DNA of 64,000 nt from JBMDXB01 sp048594975 (GCA_048594975.1 JBMDXQ010000042.1:62001-126000), one strand, 5' to 3'; positions 43,949-53,148 are shown, counted from the first letter of the stretch. Numbers and translations are program-made. The notes: generated by a model from the letters alone, not told the origin.

Positions 43949-43955
43949 GGTGCGC

Positions 43956-45230
43956 GTGCTCAGGACGTTCTCGCGGTTCGTGATCGGCAGCGCGCGCGTG
44001 GTGAGCCGCGGCCCCGCCGGGTACTGGATCTGGATCGCGGGGCTCTTCGCGTTGATCGTGTCGGGCGGCTTCGCCTACTGGCAGCAGCTGACCGAGGGGC
44101 TCGCGATGACCGGGATGCGCGACCAGGTGAGCTGGGGATTCTACATCGGCAACTTCACATTCCTCGTCGGCGTTGCCGCGGCGGCGGTCGTGCTCGTGAT
44201 CCCGGCGTACGTCTACCATTGGAAGCCCATCCGCGAGATCGTCATCATCGGCGAGCTGCTCGCCATCAGCGCGATCGTGATGTGCATGTTGTTCGTGACG
44301 GTCGACGTCGGGAGGCCGGAGCGGCTGTGGCACCTGATGCCTCCGATCGGCAGCCTGAACTTCCCCCGCTCGATCCTCGCGTGGGACATGATCGTCCTCA
44401 ACCTGTATTTCCTCGTGAACTTCGTCGTCGTTACGCACATCCTCTACCGCGCGTTCCTGCGCCGGGCGTACGCCAAGAACCTGGTGGTGCCGCTGGTGCT
44501 GCTGTCGATCCCGATGGCGATCGGCATCCATACCGTGACGGCGTTTCTCTACAACGGCATGGCCGCGCGTCCCTACTGGAATTCGTCGATTCTCGCGCCG
44601 CAGTTCCTCGCCTCCGCGTTCTGCTCGGGGCCGGCCATCCTGCTGGTCGTCCTGCAGTTGATGCGGAAGTTCACGCGGTTCGAGATCCAGAACGAAGCGA
44701 TCTGGAAGATCGCGGAGCTGATGGCGTACGCGATGTTCCTGAACCTGTTCCTCCACGGGGCGGAGGCGTTCAAGGAGTACTACTCGGACACCGAGCACCT
44801 GCTGTTCACCCGGTACTGGTTCCAGGGGATAGGCGAGCACCGGACGCTGGTGCCGTACGCGTGGACGGCCGTCGCGTTGAACTTGGCGGCGTTCCTGCTG
44901 TTCATCACGCCGGCGCGGCGGAACGTCATCGGCCTGAACCTGGGATGCCTGGCGATCTACTCCGGGTGTTACATCGAGAAAGGCATGGGCCTCATCATCC
45001 CCGGCCTCACACCCGACACGCTCGGCGAGATCTACGAGTACACTCCCACGCTGACGGAACTTCGCGTGGCCGCGGCCGTGTTTGCGATCGGCTTCCTCGT
45101 CTTCACGCTGATGCTGAAGGTGGCGGTGCCGATCCTGCTCGGCGAGTTCCAGGACGATCGAGCCGGCGAACTCGATCCCGTGGCATCCGGCTTGGGCCGG
45201 AAGCTCGCCACCCGCACGACTTCCGCCTGA
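43956..45230 (+). CDS. NrfD/PsrC-type quinol-interacting integral membrane subunit
   Basis: This 424-aa protein has about ten transmembrane helices of NrfD/PsrC type. Signatures include GFYIGNFTFLVGVAAAAVVLVIP, the charged VDVGRPERLWHLMPPIGSLNFPRS loop near helix 4, and HTVTAFLYNGMAARPYW. It likely oxidises or reduces menaquinone. The start GTG 43956 (or GTG 43950) is 7 or 1 bases after the FeS gene stop (TGA 43946-43948). A 10-bp hairpin spans the stop codon. Confidence 0.9.
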   Translation: MLRTFSRFVIGSARVVSRGPAGYWIWIAGLFALIVSGGFAYWQQLTEGLAMTGMRDQVSWGFYIGNFTFLVGVAAAAVVLVIPAYVYHWKPIREIVIIGELLAISAIVMCMLFVTVDVGRPERLWHLMPPIGSLNFPRSILAWDMIVLNLYFLVNFVVVTHILYRAFLRRAYAKNLVVPLVLLSIPMAIGIHTVTAFLYNGMAARPYWNSSILAPQFLASAFCSGPAILLVVLQLMRKFTRFEIQNEAIWKIAELMAYAMFLNLFLHGAEAFKEYYSDTEHLLFTRYWFQGIGEHRTLVPYAWTAVALNLAAFLLFITPARRNVIGLNLGCLAIYSGCYIEKGMGLIIPGLTPDTLGEIYEYTPTLTELRVAAAVFAIGFLVFTLMLKVAVPILLGEFQDDRAGELDPVASGLGRKLATRTTSA

Positions 45231-45241
45231 AGGTGGAAGTC
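45218..45241 (+). terminator. Hairpin spanning the NrfD stop codon
   Basis: GACTTCCGCC and GGTGGAAGTC form a 10-bp stem (one G-T pair) with a TGAA loop in which the stop TGA lies. The operon probably ends here, converging with the third M56 gene. Confidence 0.5.
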
Positions 45242-45382
45242 ACAGGAGAGAGCCACCGGTCAACTCCCACCTACAACTCCCCCATCCAAGGCGACCCACC
45301 TGCTCTGATTCTCCGGGACGCTGGGCGTCGGACATTCGCCGTCGGGAGTTCTCCTCCTCTTTCAACCCCGTTCCGCGGCCTG

Positions 45383-47797
45383 CTAGCGCATGCCTCCGGA
45401 GGCCAACGAAACGAGGCGGTCGACCGGCAGGCGCGTGCCCGCGCGCGCGTTCGCCGCGCGGATGCGCTCGGCCGTCAGGCCGTGGTCGCGCAGCCGAACG
45501 AGTTCATCGGTCGAGAGTCCCTCGTATCCGAGCGCCTTCAGCTCCTGCACGTAGCCCGGCGTCACGCCGTGGTCGCGCAGCCGAATCAAGACGTCGATCG
45601 GCTGCCCTCGGTAGCCGAGGGCGCCGATCTCGCGGGCGAAGTCGCTACTCACGCCGTGGTCGCGCGCGCGGACGAGATCCCCGAGCAGCACCTGGTAGCC
45701 GAGCGCCCGCATCTCGCGCACGTAGTCGTCCGAGACGCCGTGGTCGCGGGCGTTGACCAGCTCGTCGACCGGCAGCTTCGTGTAGCCGGCCGCGGCCATC
45801 GCGCGCACGTAGTCGGCCGACACGCCATGGTCGCGCGCGTTGATCAACTGCGCGATCGACAGCGACCCGTAGCCGGCCTCTTTCATCGCCGCGACGTAGT
45901 CCGCCGACACGCCGTGATCTCGGGCGCGGCGGAGCTCCTCGGCGGCGAGACCCTTGTACCCCAGCGCCGCCAGCGCCCGGATGTACTCCGGGCCGACGCC
46001 GTGGTCGCGCAGCTCGATGAGTGGCGCCAGCGTGCCCAGCCGGTAGCCGAGGGCGCCCATCTCGCGCAGGTACTCCGTGTCCACACCGTGCTCGCCGCTG
46101 CGAACCAGTTCCGCCGTCGACGGCTTCGTGTATCCCTGCTTCGCGAGCTCGTCGACGAACGCATAGCCCACGTCGGCGCGGGCGAGCGCGTACTGTTCGG
46201 ACGCGGTCGGCCGTGCGAAGCCGCGCTTCGCGAGCCCATCGGCGAACGCCGGATCCGGCGCGAAGGAGAACGTGCCGGCGGCGACGCCGCCTCGAGCGAC
46301 CCCTTCGAACGTGAGGGTGCCCGCGTCACGGCGCAATCTGAACTGCACGGGGCCGCCGCCTGACAGCTGCGCCGCCGTCAGGCCCTCGAGCCGTTCGAGC
46401 CGGACGCTCCTGCCCCACGACGAATCGCCTTCGACCAGACGCAGGTGAACCGTGCCGTCGCCGGCCTTGGACGGACGCACCTCCCACGTACCGGTGCCCT
46501 TCGGCGCCTGGAGACCGAACGCGGCTGCGGCGTCGCGGAGGATCCGGCGCGCCGCTGCCCGCAGCTCTCCAGTGGACCTCAGCTCGGGCGGCAGAGCTCG
46601 TCCCTGCGGCGGCAGGGCGCGTGCCTGCGGCGGCAGGGCTCGTGCCTGCGGCGGGAGCGCCCGCAGCTGGGCCGGCAGCACGTCGGAGATGCGAGAGAAC
46701 GGCCCCTCCTCCGTGGATTCGGCGCCTTCGGCCGGCGCACCGGCGGTCGTCGTGATGCTCGCGAGCGGCACGATCAGGAGGGCCGCGAGCGCGGCAGCGG
46801 CGGCGCGGGTCCACCGGGCCGGCACCCGGCGGTTGCGCGCGGCGTCGAGCGCCGCCAGTATCCGCGTTTCGAGCTGGCCGGGGCGCGCCATGCTGACCGC
46901 CAGCGCCGGCGCGCGGTGCGCCGCGAACGCGTACGCGATCTCGAGCAGGTGCCCGGCATAGTCGCGCGGCGGGGCGCCGGCCGCAATAACCAGGTCGTCG
47001 CAGGCGAGCTCGCGTTCGATCCGCAGCCGGCGCGCCGCCCACCAGGCCGCCGGCTGGACCCAGTGGATCGCCCGGGCCACGATTGCCAGTGCCTGCGTCA
47101 GGCAGTCGAACCGCGCGACGTGCGCCAGTTCGTGGAGAAGCACGGCGCGGCGCCTGTTCTCAGGCCAGGTGTCGGCGGTCACCGGGACCACGATCGCGGG
47201 CCGTCGTGTGCAGACGGTCATCGGCATGCTGCACACCGCGCTCCGCATCAGGCGCACCGGCCGGCAGACGCCCATCACCGCCGCGCACTCGCGCAGCGCG
47301 CGCGCCCATTCCGGGTCGTCGACCGCGGCGGCGCGACGCAGCAGCCTCCGCACGCGGTAGTGCTGCAGCGCGGCGTGAAACAGCATCGCCAGGAGCCCGA
47401 TCAGGTAGACGGCGACGATCGCAGCCGGCACGCTCCGCACGACGGCGCCGGCACGCGGCAGCTCAGGGGTGGGCTCGACGACGAGCGTGGCAGCCGCACG
47501 GGACTGCGCCGGCGCAGAGGGAGCGTGAACGCGGTCGGGCACCGCCGGCGCCTCCGCCACGGCATTGACGGCTGGGCCGGGGCCAATCGCAATGCCCCAT
47601 GAGGGCAACAGGAGCGTCAGCGGGGGCAGCAAGAGCACGCTGCCAATTGCCATCGTCCAGACCAGATGACGCACGGCAGCGGACGCGCGGCGGCAGAGGA
47701 CGCCATCGGCGAGCGCCGCGGCGCCGAGGATCAGCGCCGTCTTCATCGCGACGTCGAGGGCCGTGGACAGGAGCGGATCGCCGGGGACCGGGTTCAT
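45383..47797 (-). CDS. M56 peptidase with C-terminal 29-aa DHGV repeats
   Basis: This 804-aa protein has N-terminal helices (about 15-35, 45-70, 125-150), the zinc motif LLHELAHVARFD near 222 and ERELACDDLVI, and a helix near 330. After a seven-residue ALPPQAR repeat block and a beta domain (GTGTWEVRPSKAGDGTVHL) come about eight to ten repeats of 29 residues with consensus DHGVSxDYVRxMxALGYxxL. The repeats fill the last ~290 residues. This array is not a known penicillin-sensor; function unknown. It overlaps its BlaI gene by four bases. Confidence 0.85.
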   Translation of the reverse strand: MNPVPGDPLLSTALDVAMKTALILGAAALADGVLCRRASAAVRHLVWTMAIGSVLLLPPLTLLLPSWGIAIGPGPAVNAVAEAPAVPDRVHAPSAPAQSRAAATLVVEPTPELPRAGAVVRSVPAAIVAVYLIGLLAMLFHAALQHYRVRRLLRRAAAVDDPEWARALRECAAVMGVCRPVRLMRSAVCSMPMTVCTRRPAIVVPVTADTWPENRRRAVLLHELAHVARFDCLTQALAIVARAIHWVQPAAWWAARRLRIERELACDDLVIAAGAPPRDYAGHLLEIAYAFAAHRAPALAVSMARPGQLETRILAALDAARNRRVPARWTRAAAAALAALLIVPLASITTTAGAPAEGAESTEEGPFSRISDVLPAQLRALPPQARALPPQARALPPQGRALPPELRSTGELRAAARRILRDAAAAFGLQAPKGTGTWEVRPSKAGDGTVHLRLVEGDSSWGRSVRLERLEGLTAAQLSGGGPVQFRLRRDAGTLTFEGVARGGVAAGTFSFAPDPAFADGLAKRGFARPTASEQYALARADVGYAFVDELAKQGYTKPSTAELVRSGEHGVDTEYLREMGALGYRLGTLAPLIELRDHGVGPEYIRALAALGYKGLAAEELRRARDHGVSADYVAAMKEAGYGSLSIAQLINARDHGVSADYVRAMAAAGYTKLPVDELVNARDHGVSDDYVREMRALGYQVLLGDLVRARDHGVSSDFAREIGALGYRGQPIDVLIRLRDHGVTPGYVQELKALGYEGLSTDELVRLRDHGLTAERIRAANARAGTRLPVDRLVSLASGGMR

Positions 47798-48186
47798 CGC
47801 TCACCTTCCTGTTCGTGGGCACGTTTCAGCAGGCTTCTCAATCGTCGGTACTCGCCGTTCGACAACGGCGTCGTCATGTCCAGCAATGCAGCCACGGCCG
47901 AGCCGGCCGAGCCGTCGAAGAACGTCCGCACGAGGCGCTCGAGCGCCGACCGTCGCGCGTCCTCCGGCCTGGCCGCCGGAAAGTAGACGAAGCGCGGGCC
48001 GTCGTACTCCCGGGCGAGGAGTCCCCGGTCGATCATGATCTCCAGCAGCTTCCGGACACTGGATGAGCTCGGGGCGCCGGGGAGCTCGACGCGGATCTCC
48101 TCGACCGTCGCCCGGCGGCGGCGGTAGAGGATATCCATGATCTGGCTCTCGCGGCGGGTGAGATCGACGGTCCGGGTGCGGGACAT
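47794..48186 (-). CDS. BlaI/MecI family transcriptional repressor
   Basis: This 130-aa winged-helix repressor has LTRRESQIMDILYRRRRATVEEI and APSSSSVRKLLEIMIDRGLL as DNA-binding part and ALERLVRTFFDGSAGSAVAAL as dimer helix. Start ATG 48186; the promoter and operator lie immediately upstream. It is transcribed with the M56 gene. Confidence 0.92.
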   Translation of the reverse strand: MSRTRTVDLTRRESQIMDILYRRRRATVEEIRVELPGAPSSSSVRKLLEIMIDRGLLAREYDGPRFVYFPAARPEDARRSALERLVRTFFDGSAGSAVAALLDMTTPLSNGEYRRLRSLLKRAHEQEGER

Positions 48187-48198
48187 GTGGCGTTGCAG

Positions 48199-48250
48199 GG
48201 CGAATTTTTTCGCTGAGAGCGAATATATTCGCTCGCCCCGCGCGTGTCAA
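48199..48250 (-). promoter_or_regulatory. Promoter and operators of the third BlaI/M56 pair
   Basis: On the minus strand TTGACA (48245-48250), 17 bases, then TATATT (48222-48227) is a near-consensus promoter. The 18-bp perfect palindrome GAGCGAATATATTCGCTC (48217-48234) covers the -10, and a second dyad, AGCGAAAAAATTCGCC, lies downstream (about 48199-48214). Confidence 0.75.
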
Positions 48251-48273
48251 CCGGGTCCTGCAGAAGGGCGGCG

Positions 48274-50931
48274 CTACTCCCGCCGCAGCGCCGCGACCGG
48301 ATCGATGCGCGTCGCACGGCGCGCCGGGCCGGCGGCCGCGGCGAGGCTCACGAGGAACAGCGCCACTGCCGTCCCCGCGAACGCGGCGGGGTCGTCAGGG
48401 CTCAGGCCAGCGACCAGGAAAGCCGCGAGCGGCCGCGTGACCAGCGATGCACACGCGACGCCGAGGCCAATCCCGACGCCGGCAAGCAACGCCGCGTCGC
48501 GCAGGATCATCCGCAGCACGGCAGCGCGCGTGGCCCCGAGCGCCATCCGGATGCCGATCTCCCCGGTCCGGCGGCTGACGCTGTACGCGATCGTGGCGTA
48601 CAAACCCACCATCGCCAGGCCGAGACCCAGAACGCCCAACATGCCGAGCAGCGCCGCGCCGATCCGGCTGGGCAGGAACGCAAAGGCGAGCGCCGACCGC
48701 ATCGGCTGGACGTCGATCGCCGCGGTGCGATCCATCGCGGTCAACACACGTTCCACGTCCCTCACGATCCCGTCCGGAGGGCCGACGGTCCGCGCGACGA
48801 CGTGAACGACCCGCCCGCGGGTCCGGCGCTGCAGATAGGCCTCGTAGACCGCGGGCTGCTGCTCCTCGCCGATCGTCCGGTGCTTGCTGTTTCCCGCGAC
48901 GCCGACAATCTCGACCGCGTAGCGCGCCGTCGCCCCCGGCAGCAGCACCTGCTGCCCGAGCGGGTCGCGGTCGGAGAAGTAGCGGCGCGCGAACTCCTCG
49001 TTGATGACCGCCACGCGGGGAGCGCCGTCCCGATCGGTGAACCGGAATTCGCGTCCCTTCACGAGGGGAATGCCCATTGCGGCGAAGTAGTCGGGCCCCA
49101 CGAAGTTGCCGTCGAACTGCGCCCGGAACCGCACGCCGTCGCCCCGCTGCAGGTCGGTGCCGGTGCGCACCCCGCTGCGCATCGTGAGCGGAACACCGTG
49201 CGCGAACGTCGCGGTGCGGACGCCGGGAATCGCGGCCAGCCGCTCGGTGGCCTCGCGCAGGAACGCCGCGCGCGTTTCGGGTGTGTACCGGCCTTCCACG
49301 AAGCTCACTTGCGCGACCACCGCCCGCGCCGGGTCGAAACCCGGGTCGAGATGCTGTGCGCGGGCGAGATTGCGGAGGAACAGCGCGCCAGTCAGCAGCA
49401 GGACGAGCGCGACGGCGACCTGGCCGATGACGAGCAGAGTTCGGAACGTCCAGCGGCGCCGCCCGAATCGCGGTTCCTCCTGCTTCAGCGCGGGTACCAG
49501 CGAGGGGCGCGTAGCCTGCAACGCGGGCGGCAGGCCGCAGAGCGCGGTGGTGGCGGCGAGAAGCGCGAGAAAGACCATCAGCAGGCGGACATTGACACCT
49601 GCACCGAGCTCGATCGGAATGGGGAGCGGCAGGCTGATGCGCGACAGGGCCAGCGTGAGCGCGAACGACGTCATGACGCCGATTGTCGTCCCGCCGAGCG
49701 CCAGCCAGAAGGCCTCGGCGAGGAACTGCTGGACGAGGCGGCCCCGGCTCGCGCCGAGCGCCGACCGTACGGCCACCTCCCGCCGGCGGGCGCTGCCGCT
49801 CGACAACAGCAGCCCCGCGACGTTCGCGCACGCGATCGCCAGGACGAGTCCGATCGCCACCACGAGCAGCCCAAAGAACAGCGCGATCTCCGGAAACGCC
49901 AGGCCCGTCAGCTGGCTCACGCCGCCGACTGCCGCGAACTGCTGAACGCCTCCCAGCTTCGCGGACGCGTGGGTTCGATCGAGACGCTCGATCGCGGTGT
50001 GCAGCGCCGCGCGTCCCTGTTCGAGCGTCTGGCCGTCACGGAGTCTTCCGATGAGCATCACGGCTGCGGAACCGCGACTGTCCAGTGACGGCAGCAGGTG
50101 CCGGCTGAGCGGCAGGTACACCTCAGGCGCGATGCCGAGCCCCGGCACCGCGCGCAGCCCGCGAGGCAGAATGCCGATCATCGTGTGCGGTCGGCCGTTG
50201 AATACGAGCACGCGGCCCAGCGCGGCCGGGTCGCTGCCGAGGCGGTGCTGCCAGAATGCGTGGCTCACGACGACGACGTCCGCCTGCCGCTCCGGCTGCG
50301 CTTCCCGGGCAGTGAACCCACGGCCGCTCGCCACCGGCACGCCCAGGAGATCGAAGAAGTTCGCCGTCACGGCCAGCGGCATGAGCGAGATCGATCGCTC
50401 CGGCCCGGTCCAGTTCACCTCGATCTCGATCTGATAGCCGGCGACGCCCGCCAGGGCGCCGCTCTCGTCGAGGTCGCGCCATTGGGGATACGAGACGTGG
50501 CTCCCGCTTGCCGTCCGGATGTAGGCGAGTTGCTCAGGACGGCGAGCCGTTGGCGCCGAGAACAGCAGGTCGCTTGCCAGAGTGAGGACGACCGAGCTGG
50601 CGACTGCACCTACGCCGATCGACAGCGTCGCGGCGGCCACGAGCAGGGGCTGCCGCAATAGCGACCGCAGCGTGTAGCGCAGATCGCTGACGAGCGCGTG
50701 GACGATGGCGACGCCCCGCATGTCACGGCATTCCTCCTCGATGCGGGCAACGGGGCCGAACGCGCGCAACGCGACGAGCCGCGCCTCGTCGTGGGTCATG
50801 CCGGCCGCGAGGTGCTCCGCGATCTGTTCCTCCAGGTGCGCCTCGATTTCGCGCTGGAGCGATCGATCGAGATCCGCACCTCGAAACAGGGACCGCAGCC
50901 GCAGCCTCGCGCGATCGAGCCCCCGGAACAT
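48274..50931 (-). CDS. ADOP-type (acidobacterial orphan permease) MacB/FtsX-like protein
   Basis: This 885-aa protein starts with a prefix helix-rich domain (REIEAHLEEQIAEHLAAGM, HDEARLVALRAFG), as in TIGR03434-type ADOP proteins. It then has MacB-PCD/FtsX modules: TM1 near 95-120, a large periplasmic domain (for example GFTAREAQPERQADVVVVS), FtsX helices near 360-480, a second periplasmic domain and FtsX helices near 740-870 (IAYSVSRRTGEIGIRMALGA). No ATPase is encoded beside it, as is usual for this orphan family. It is preceded nine bases upstream by a PadR repressor, a standard pair. Probably envelope stress or transport related. Confidence 0.88.
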   Translation of the reverse strand: MFRGLDRARLRLRSLFRGADLDRSLQREIEAHLEEQIAEHLAAGMTHDEARLVALRAFGPVARIEEECRDMRGVAIVHALVSDLRYTLRSLLRQPLLVAAATLSIGVGAVASSVVLTLASDLLFSAPTARRPEQLAYIRTASGSHVSYPQWRDLDESGALAGVAGYQIEIEVNWTGPERSISLMPLAVTANFFDLLGVPVASGRGFTAREAQPERQADVVVVSHAFWQHRLGSDPAALGRVLVFNGRPHTMIGILPRGLRAVPGLGIAPEVYLPLSRHLLPSLDSRGSAAVMLIGRLRDGQTLEQGRAALHTAIERLDRTHASAKLGGVQQFAAVGGVSQLTGLAFPEIALFFGLLVVAIGLVLAIACANVAGLLLSSGSARRREVAVRSALGASRGRLVQQFLAEAFWLALGGTTIGVMTSFALTLALSRISLPLPIPIELGAGVNVRLLMVFLALLAATTALCGLPPALQATRPSLVPALKQEEPRFGRRRWTFRTLLVIGQVAVALVLLLTGALFLRNLARAQHLDPGFDPARAVVAQVSFVEGRYTPETRAAFLREATERLAAIPGVRTATFAHGVPLTMRSGVRTGTDLQRGDGVRFRAQFDGNFVGPDYFAAMGIPLVKGREFRFTDRDGAPRVAVINEEFARRYFSDRDPLGQQVLLPGATARYAVEIVGVAGNSKHRTIGEEQQPAVYEAYLQRRTRGRVVHVVARTVGPPDGIVRDVERVLTAMDRTAAIDVQPMRSALAFAFLPSRIGAALLGMLGVLGLGLAMVGLYATIAYSVSRRTGEIGIRMALGATRAAVLRMILRDAALLAGVGIGLGVACASLVTRPLAAFLVAGLSPDDPAAFAGTAVALFLVSLAAAAGPARRATRIDPVAALRRE

Positions 50932-50940
50932 GGCACCCTC

Positions 50941-51273
50941 CTACTCCGCCTCACGAACAATGAGGCCGACGGCACCCGACAGGCGCTCCCAGTTCTCGAT
51001 CTCGCGCGCCAGCTGTTTTCGTCCCGCGGCGGTCAGCGCGTAGACCTTCGCTTCCCGTCCGGTCGCGGTGATGCCATCCTGGGCGCGAAGCCATCCCTGC
51101 TGCTCGAGCCGGTGCAGCGCGGGATAGAGCGCCCCCTGGTTCACCTGCAGCACTTCGCCGCTGACCTGCTGAATGCGTTTGGCGATCGCCCACCCGTGCC
51201 GCGGCTCGAGCGCGACGGTCTTCAGGATCAGCAGATCCAGCGTGCCCTGAATAAGATCGGATGGCTTGCCCAT
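50941..51273 (-). CDS. PadR family transcriptional regulator
   Basis: This 110-aa winged-helix repressor has DLIQGTLDLLILKTVALEPRHGWAIAKRI (typical PadR N-terminus), QVNQGALYPALHRLEQQGWL as recognition helix and wing, and REAKVYALTAAGRKQL. It regulates itself and the ADOP gene downstream, a pairing typical of Acidobacteria. ATG 51273 is preferred over 51300, which falls inside the promoter repeat. Confidence 0.92.
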   Translation of the reverse strand: MGKPSDLIQGTLDLLILKTVALEPRHGWAIAKRIQQVSGEVLQVNQGALYPALHRLEQQGWLRAQDGITATGREAKVYALTAAGRKQLAREIENWERLSGAVGLIVREAE

Positions 51274-51285
51274 CGCTCTTGACCC

Positions 51286-51340
51286 CTCAATTATCGACAA
51301 TGAGACGCCTCAACTATCGACAATGTTCCACGGAAGTCAA
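51286..51340 (-). promoter_or_regulatory. PadR promoter with 17-bp direct repeat
   Basis: CTCAATTATCGACAATG (51286-51302) and CTCAACTATCGACAATG (51309-51325) are direct repeats 23 bases apart, one mismatch. The second overlaps a -10 (GATAGT) placed 16 bases from TTGACT (51335-51340, minus strand). They are likely PadR binding sites. Confidence 0.6.
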
Positions 51341-51652
51341 GTCCGCGGCGACCTACCGCTTCCTCGCCCTGGTGATGCGGTGATGACGACCGACACAGCC
51401 TCGGCGTCGGCCTGCGGGAGCGCTCAGGGTTGTTCTCACGGCATGCCGTGGCGGCAACGAGGCGCGGTGCGGACGAGCGATCGACGCACTCCCTCGAAAC
51501 GCGGCACTTCCCGAATGCGGGACCGAGGCCTTTCTTCCGCGACCTGACGGGATCGGGAGATCGTCGGCGCCGTGCCACGGGTGAGCGTGCGATCGGGTGA
51601 GGAGCGCGGACAGGGTGTTGCAGCGTGCCGTCGAGGCCGCGTGATCCGCCGC
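51341..51652. other. Gene-free region with one palindrome
   Basis: No ORF is convincing. CACGGCATGCCGTG (51437-51450) is a perfect palindrome within GTTG...CAAC arms. The rest shows no feature I can name. Confidence 0.4.
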
Positions 51653-52429
51653 TCAGTTGAGGTACGTCGAAGTATCCACCCAGCGCTGGTCGGGGTAGTA
51701 CGCGAAGAGCAGCCCGCCGCCCTTCACCGCGTCGATGAGCGGCGACGCGATCCCCGGCCGGACCGCCGGACACCCGAGGCTCCGCCCGAGGCGCCCCTGA
51801 CGGTTGGCGACCCCGAGATCGACGTAGTCGGCGCCGTGAATCACGATCGCGCGTTCGCGCGCGCGATCGTTGATACCCGCTTCGAGGCCGTCGAGCCGCA
51901 GGGAGTACCCGTGCTTGCCGATGTAGGCCTCGGCGGTCCGGAACAGACCGAGGCTCGACTGGTTGCTCTCCGGCTCGTTCGAGAACATCGTCGGGCGGTC
52001 GTGACCGCTATTGCGCCCGTGCGCGACGGCCTCCTCGAACAGCAGCGCCCGGGACCCGAGGTCGTAGACCCACATTCTGCGCGTCGTCGACGGCCGCGAG
52101 AAATCGATCACCGTCAATGTGACCGGATCGGCATCGCCCCGCTCGACCGCGGCGGCGGCGGCGCGCAGCGCCAGGTTGAAGACATCGCGATCCACGCCGC
52201 CGAGATTGGCGTCCTCCCAGGATGCGGCGTCGAACGGCGAGACAGCCGGTGCCGTGGTGGCCCGTAAACCGGTCGCGCCGGCCGGGGTCTCGGCACGGGA
52301 CGCGACCGCGCGCACCTCGGCCGCAGCAGCTCCGCCGCCGGACGCCTGGCTCGGCGCCGAGGTCGTCAGCCCGGCGATGAGCAGCAGCACACCCGCACTG
52401 GTAGCGCGACGATTCTGAAGCTCTTGCAT
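51653..52429 (-). CDS. Murein L,D-transpeptidase catalytic-domain protein (YkuD_2 type)
   Basis: This 258-aa protein has an N-terminal signal (ATSAGVLLLIAGLTTSAPSQAS). The catalytic part has LTVIDFSRPSTTRRMWVYDL, AVAHGRNSGHDRPTMFSNEP, AIVIHGADYVD and GRSLGCPAVRP, which carries the expected His and Cys nucleophile of the L,D-transpeptidase fold. It may link peptidoglycan stems or attach proteins. Start ATG 52429 with a good signal peptide. Confidence 0.82.
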   Translation of the reverse strand: MQELQNRRATSAGVLLLIAGLTTSAPSQASGGGAAAAEVRAVASRAETPAGATGLRATTAPAVSPFDAASWEDANLGGVDRDVFNLALRAAAAAVERGDADPVTLTVIDFSRPSTTRRMWVYDLGSRALLFEEAVAHGRNSGHDRPTMFSNEPESNQSSLGLFRTAEAYIGKHGYSLRLDGLEAGINDRARERAIVIHGADYVDLGVANRQGRLGRSLGCPAVRPGIASPLIDAVKGGGLLFAYYPDQRWVDTSTYLN

Positions 52430-52686
52430 GTGTGATTGCCGCTGTCGAGAGGCGCTGTCACGGCCGTGAATCAGGCCCCGGCCCCGGGGAGTGCCTCTAC
52501 GAGCGCACACACAGTGTACGGGATCCCTGACGATGTTCAAGCTGAGCGCGGTTCTGGCGTGTATCGAGCTCGAGCGTTCCTGGCGATGGGTCGCCAACTT
52601 CCATCTGCGACCGCGCCGCCGATGCGCGGCGTTTGAAGTGCGCCTTCGAAAGGCGTTAATCTCGCGCCGAGGCCCGAGGAGGAACC

Positions 52687-53148
52687 GTGTGGAAAGAGTT
52701 CCGTGACTTCGTGGCGCGCGGCAACGTGATGGACCTGGCCGTCGGCGTCATCATCGGCGCGTCGTTCGGGCGTATCGTCACGTCCCTCGTCGAGGGAATC
52801 CTGATGCCGCCCGTCGGGTTGCTGACCGGCGGCGTGGATTTCTCGAGCCTGTTCGTGGTGCTCGACCGCTCGAAGGGCATTCCGGCGTCGCTCGCCGAGG
52901 CGAAGTCGCAGGGCATCCCGGTCATCGCTATCGGCCAGCTCGTCAACGACATCATCAGCTTCCTGATCGTCGCCCTTGCCATCTTCGTCGTCGTCAAGCA
53001 GGTGAACCGGATCAAGAGCTCGGTGGATCGGCCCGCGCCGGGCGCCGCACCGACCACGAAGGAATGCCCGTACTGCGCGTCGACGATCTCGATCAAGGCG
53101 CAGCGCTGCCCGCACTGCACGTCCGAGCTGAGGGCGACTGCGCGCTGA
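52687..53148 (+). CDS. mscL: Large-conductance mechanosensitive channel MscL with C-terminal zinc ribbon
   Basis: This 153-aa channel has the MscL core: FRDFVARGNVMDLAVGVIIG (helix 1 and pore), ASFGRIVTSLVEGILMPPVGLL, and FLIVALAIFVVVKQVNR (helix 2). It protects cells against hypo-osmotic shock. After a Pro/Ala-rich linker it ends with a zinc ribbon CPYCASTISIKAQRCPHC in place of the usual short C-terminal helix bundle. GTG start with GAGGAGGA upstream. Confidence 0.93.
   Translation: MWKEFRDFVARGNVMDLAVGVIIGASFGRIVTSLVEGILMPPVGLLTGGVDFSSLFVVLDRSKGIPASLAEAKSQGIPVIAIGQLVNDIISFLIVALAIFVVVKQVNRIKSSVDRPAPGAAPTTKECPYCASTISIKAQRCPHCTSELRATAR

Noticed and set aside
48244..50088. Plus-strand ORF of about 614 codons opposite the ADOP permease
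   Set aside because: Composition is typical of antisense shadow (Arg/Gln/Asp-rich, no hydrophobic core), while the minus-strand ORF has the ADOP architecture.
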